From: Exiguobacterium sp. SL-9
Lineage (GTDB): Bacteria > Bacillota > Bacilli > Exiguobacteriales > Exiguobacteriaceae
NCBI RefSeq assembly: GCF_004336985.1
Contig: NZ_SJUO01000002.1
Location: 372,001-436,000, forward strand
Reading direction: 5' to 3'
DNA length: 64,000 nucleotides
The notes below the pieces were generated by a model, which ran no database searches, was not told where the DNA came from, and saw only the letters and a list, made by a program, of their open reading frames with translations. A program made the position numbers and the translations under genes. Of the stretch, positions 60,810 to 64,000 are shown one piece after another (positions within the stretch are counted from its first letter, which is position 1; every line of letters starts with the position of its first letter).

Positions 60810-63404
60810 TTATAGTCTTGGATCAACTGGCTCGGCTTCCATCGCAAGTGTCGCCAGAACGCATTCATGATACCTTTCGAGCGATTCTCGCTCCACGAAA
60901 CGTTTCACACCCTCTATCCCAAGTGCAAATTCACGCAAGGCGAGCTTTTGTTTCTTCGAGACGTTCCGTTTCTTTAATCGCTTCAAGTTGTCAGGTTCTA
61001 AATAATCCATTCCATAGATGATGGATAAGTACTTGCGACCACGTACTTTGATCGCAGGTTGAATCAGTTTCCCTTCAACTTGCGTCAAAAACCGCTCTGG
61101 TTTGATGACGATCCCCTCGTGACCGTCTTCAGTCATCGCTTTCCACCATTCAATCACATCAGTTTCAGTCTCGGCATCTTCAATGATTCTATAATCGGTC
61201 GCTAAAAACAGTTCATCCATTTCTGAAAATCTCTGATTCATGGTCATATGCCATTCATGCGTCTTATCAAAAAACGTTTCTTCGCTATGTGCCAACACAT
61301 GAAAAGGTGCAATCTTAATCGCGTTAAGATCTTCAACGTCCCAACAATACGTTTGAAACGTCTGTTTAAATGTCTCGGCTTGTTCCAGCTTTTGACTCAC
61401 TTCTCTATACCATTCACGAATGCCATCCACGCGGTCTACAGCTGACTCGAGCGAACGTTTTAATTGCTCTCGATCGAGTAACGCTTGCTCAGCGACGTGA
61501 GCATACTGATGACGAATCAACTCTCTCGCTTTCAAATTCCAAGGCAGGATTTCGGCATCAAGTAAGACAAACTCTGTTTGATGCGACGTGAAGTAATCGT
61601 TTGATGTCAACGACTGATGAAGTCGCGTAACGACTTCAAGCTCCTGCTCAGATTCAAAGAACCGTCTACCTGAACGCGTATAAATGATCCCCTTCGTTCG
61701 TCGGCCAATCGCTCGCTCTGCAGCATCCTCATTCTTAAATAGAAGTAGAATTGCACGACTCCCCATATGCTTTTTCTCAGCGATCAGTCGCGTAATCCCA
61801 AGTTCTCGATAATAGGCAATCGCTTCGTTTGGGTGCTCGAGATAACCCTCCTCAGCAGCTGGCTTCGGTGTCGGGCTCATCGTCGGTGGAATGTAAACCA
61901 ACTCTTCAAGCGGGACGGTATGATGTGATACGAGATCAATGGACGGTAATGCTGTTTCTTTCGAGACCTTTACTGCACCGATGGCTTCCGTTTCTACCGT
62001 ATAGCCATTCATAAACTTCCCGATATTTGGTGGGTCTAATCGTTTCGCTTCTAGCATCGCGAGCGGATTGTCATCGACTTGTGCATAATCTTGGTTTGCT
62101 TCCACTTGAACGATGGTTTGTTCCGGATAACGAAATGCCGTCAAGCGCCCACCAAAAACCACACCTTGATCGATATTAATGGTTTGATTGAGACGTAGTG
62201 GACGTGGACGCGGATCGTGTCCCCAAATGATTAACTTGTTCGAGCGATGATGCACCGTCCAATCTTTTCGAATCGGCTTACCTGCGTCATCAAATCCATC
62301 ATTGTCACCGTAGCGACAAAAATCACTAATCTCTCGAGAGGACTTACCAATGAACTCGTCTCGAATACCGGCATGGACACAGACCGCTGTCGGAATATCG
62401 TGCTTGGTCAGAACATAGTGAGAGGGTGCATGTTTTAGCAGGCGCTTCATTGAAGACTTTAACGCCTCCGTTAATTCTGCGCCATTCTCCTCTTCGAATG
62501 CATGGAGTTCTTCCACAAATAACTCATCCCCATGCTTCATCGTAACGTTTCGTCCTTCGAGCCAGCGCAACACTTTCCAGCCATGATTACTATCAATCAT
62601 TTTCGCAACACCCGCTTCGACGTGCCGGATGAAGAACAAAATGGTGTCAAGTGACTTCGGACCGCGACTCATAATATCTCCAAGTGACAAGAAGGTTCGT
62701 CCTTCTGGATGTACGTATAACCCTTCTTCATTTTGGATGTATCCTAAACGTTCGAGCAATTCGATAAACTCGTCGAAGCATCCGTGAATGTCCCCAATCA
62801 CATCAATTCCATCGTCTGTCGATAGATGCAGCCGGTTGTTCATCTGACGCGTTAGGTCGACTTCATCTACGTTCGCGATGACGTGGACTTGATCGAATCC
62901 TTCGCGTTTCATCGAGCGCTTTTCCCGATTGAACACTTGAACTTGTTGTTTTACACGTCGCCCCCCACGAGGGAAATCGCGTTGTTGATCACGCTCAAGT
63001 AATGTGTGTTGTTCGACGTCTAAGACTAGCGCGTAGATAGGTTGATGCAACCGTCGTGCCAATTCGATATAAGTTTTACGATCAGACGCATAGAGGTGTG
63101 TCGCGTCGATTATCGTCAGTTTATTGAGTCGCGCCCTTGCTTCGATGAGTGAAGTCATCAGCGCAAACGCCTCTGTGGATATGTCTTGATACGCTTCATA
63201 AAGCGTGTCAGCTTCGTCCGGCGGATGTCCTTTCCAATCGATATGCTCGACATCCCCGACAAGTTTCCGGTAATCATCCGAACTGACGACTTCGCTCGGA
63301 CGAATCGTTTCGTCTTCGATTAATTGTTTGAGCCATGTCGACTTTCCGCTATTAGACGGTCCGACCAATAATACAATTCCCGCATAAGGAAGTTGAATCC
63401 GCAT
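60810..63404 (-). CDS. pnkp: Polynucleotide kinase-phosphatase-ligase, bacterial Pnkp
   Basis: 864 residues in three domains, the size of Clostridium thermocellum Pnkp. Kinase (about 1-170): P-loop GPSNSGKST (15-23) and SSDDYRK. Phosphatase (about 195-440): GDIHG (204-208), LGDIMSRGP (241-249), NHGWK (273-277), VHAG (343-346), WGHDP (394-398). Ligase/adenylyltransferase (about 500-864): motif I with nucleophile Lys545 in KHMGSR, motif IV EGIVIKP and motif V KVRGRKYL. It heals and, with Hen1, seals cut RNA such as tRNA cleaved by ribotoxins. Start ATG 63404 shares one base with the hen1 stop. Confidence 0.95.
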   Translation of the reverse strand: MRIQLPYAGIVLLVGPSNSGKSTWLKQLIEDETIRPSEVVSSDDYRKLVGDVEHIDWKGHPPDEADTLYEAYQDISTEAFALMTSLIEARARLNKLTIIDATHLYASDRKTYIELARRLHQPIYALVLDVEQHTLLERDQQRDFPRGGRRVKQQVQVFNREKRSMKREGFDQVHVIANVDEVDLTRQMNNRLHLSTDDGIDVIGDIHGCFDEFIELLERLGYIQNEEGLYVHPEGRTFLSLGDIMSRGPKSLDTILFFIRHVEAGVAKMIDSNHGWKVLRWLEGRNVTMKHGDELFVEELHAFEEENGAELTEALKSSMKRLLKHAPSHYVLTKHDIPTAVCVHAGIRDEFIGKSSREISDFCRYGDNDGFDDAGKPIRKDWTVHHRSNKLIIWGHDPRPRPLRLNQTINIDQGVVFGGRLTAFRYPEQTIVQVEANQDYAQVDDNPLAMLEAKRLDPPNIGKFMNGYTVETEAIGAVKVSKETALPSIDLVSHHTVPLEELVYIPPTMSPTPKPAAEEGYLEHPNEAIAYYRELGITRLIAEKKHMGSRAILLLFKNEDAAERAIGRRTKGIIYTRSGRRFFESEQELEVVTRLHQSLTSNDYFTSHQTEFVLLDAEILPWNLKARELIRHQYAHVAEQALLDREQLKRSLESAVDRVDGIREWYREVSQKLEQAETFKQTFQTYCWDVEDLNAIKIAPFHVLAHSEETFFDKTHEWHMTMNQRFSEMDELFLATDYRIIEDAETETDVIEWWKAMTEDGHEGIVIKPERFLTQVEGKLIQPAIKVRGRKYLSIIYGMDYLEPDNLKRLKKRNVSKKQKLALREFALGIEGVKRFVERESLERYHECVLATLAMEAEPVDPRL

Positions 63405-64000
63405 TAGATCACCTGCTTTCTTGTAAACTCAGCGAGTTGAGTCGGCTCTCCAAACGTCGGATGGTTTTCGCCTATCCCACTGAACGTACACGAGTAACCG
63501 AACAGCGCTGCTTGCGTCTCACAAAAAGACATAAACTCTGACCTCGTCCACTCGAAGCGGTGATCCGGGTGTCGATATGACGAATCGAGCCCATACACCT
63601 CGTTATACTCTCGATTTGGTGTCGTCACGAAGAGCGACTTCGGTCGGTACGTATCGAGAAGTGTGGCCATCATCTTAGGAATACGATCTTCATCGATATG
63701 TTCGATGACCTCACAAAGAATGAAGACGTCCGCTCCGCGTAATCGGTCATCCACATAAAACAGCGAACCGAACATCGACACCGGTTGATTAAATGTTTTA
63801 TCTTCGGCATTTTTTTCATAACGTTTTAATGCCTTAAGTCGCTCACGCTCAGACGGTTCGACCGCATAAATCAGTTCAATCCCAGGCACAAAACCAAGTT
63901 TGCTCGCAAGCTTCCCTTCTCCGGCACCCATATCAATGACGACACGACGCTCTGGTAAGGCGCTCACTTTTCCGATGATTGCCTCATAACGCAGGTCGTT
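63404..64000 (-). CDS. hen1: Hen1 RNA 3'-terminal ribose 2'-O-methyltransferase, C-terminal part
   Basis: The gene runs off the right edge; 198 codons are visible. The SAM loop VVIDMGAGEGKL, the metal-binding CEVIEHI and the later HPDHRFEWTR block are those of the bacterial Hen1 methyltransferase domain. It methylates the 2'-OH at the 3' end of cut RNA, and the repaired junction is then protected from a second cut. An inner GTG at 63967 is not the start, since the frame stays open with homologous sequence (DLRYEAIIGK) to the edge. Overlaps pnkp by one base. Confidence 0.93.
   Translation of the reverse strand, partial: NDLRYEAIIGKVSALPERRVVIDMGAGEGKLASKLGFVPGIELIYAVEPSERERLKALKRYEKNAEDKTFNQPVSMFGSLFYVDDRLRGADVFILCEVIEHIDEDRIPKMMATLLDTYRPKSLFVTTPNREYNEVYGLDSSYRHPDHRFEWTRSEFMSFCETQAALFGYSCTFSGIGENHPTFGEPTQLAEFTRKQVI

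Noticed and set aside
1-64000. tRNA, rRNA, insertion sequence or prophage genes
   Set aside because: None seen; gene content is ordinary chromosomal with conserved Bacilli order and no transposase or integrase frames.

Overview
The window is a gene-dense chromosomal segment of a low-to-mid-GC Firmicute of the order Bacillales. The best fit is Exiguobacterium, species not determined. The evidence is a truncated retinal-protein gene at the left edge that closely resembles the Exiguobacterium sibiricum proton pump as I recall it (acceptor Asp, partner His and the unusual Lys donor are all kept), plus long runs of genes in the order I know from the yt*/yu* part of the Bacillus subtilis chromosome. 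I see no rRNA, tRNA, CRISPR, phage or insertion sequence.

Layout. 1-5.4 kb: rhodopsin (partial), MFS transporter, ytqA-ytqB, an alpha/beta hydrolase, a GNAT and a YtxH-type stress protein behind a sigma-B-like promoter. 5.4-10 kb: metK behind a SAM-I riboswitch, pckA with a cre-like site, a second hydrolase and the Nudix gene ytkD. 10-18.3 kb: pgi, an iron alcohol dehydrogenase, a Gfo/Idh oxidoreductase, yugI, a deleted siderophore-type N-hydroxylase pseudogene, and an operon of DUF1871, a lone Nfu-N domain, a glycosyltransferase, alaR and alaT. 18.3-22.7 kb: class I ribonucleotide reductase with a flavodoxin gene between the alpha and beta genes. 22.7-29.2 kb: a large secreted amidase with tandem 204-bp repeats, a MazG-like protein, a YtvI-type membrane protein, DUF429, a small membrane ORF and leucyl aminopeptidase. 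29.2-36 kb: the sugar PTS block (ptsI, two glucose-family EII genes, glcT with its RAT/terminator target). 36-45 kb: respiratory and redox genes (yuiB, NDH-2, yumC, yutJ, yuzB), an IscA-type protein, an FMN riboswitch with ribU, a 2H phosphoesterase and a nucleoside transporter. 45-55 kb: HemAT, a subtilisin, yuzD, yutI, yutF, yutE, glpX, DUF975, yutD, yunD and a DUF72 gene. 55-60 kb: transporters (NorA-like MFS, BrnQ, AGCS) and acylphosphatase. 60-64 kb: hen1 (partial)-pnkp RNA-repair genes followed at once by an LDH-like gene whose catalytic loop arginine is replaced by glutamine.

The genes join central carbon control (pckA, pgi, glpX, PTS, GlcT and CcpA-type sites), redox cofactor and Fe-S supply, and stress functions. 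The items most worth a second look are the hen1-pnkp-ldh-like gene string, a short sigma-B-type transcription unit at about 14.40-14.46 kb that looks like a C-rich small RNA, the flavodoxin inside the ribonucleotide reductase operon, and the structured ptsI leader with no ptsH beside it. Functions come from reading the translated sequence and remembered family features; no database search was run.
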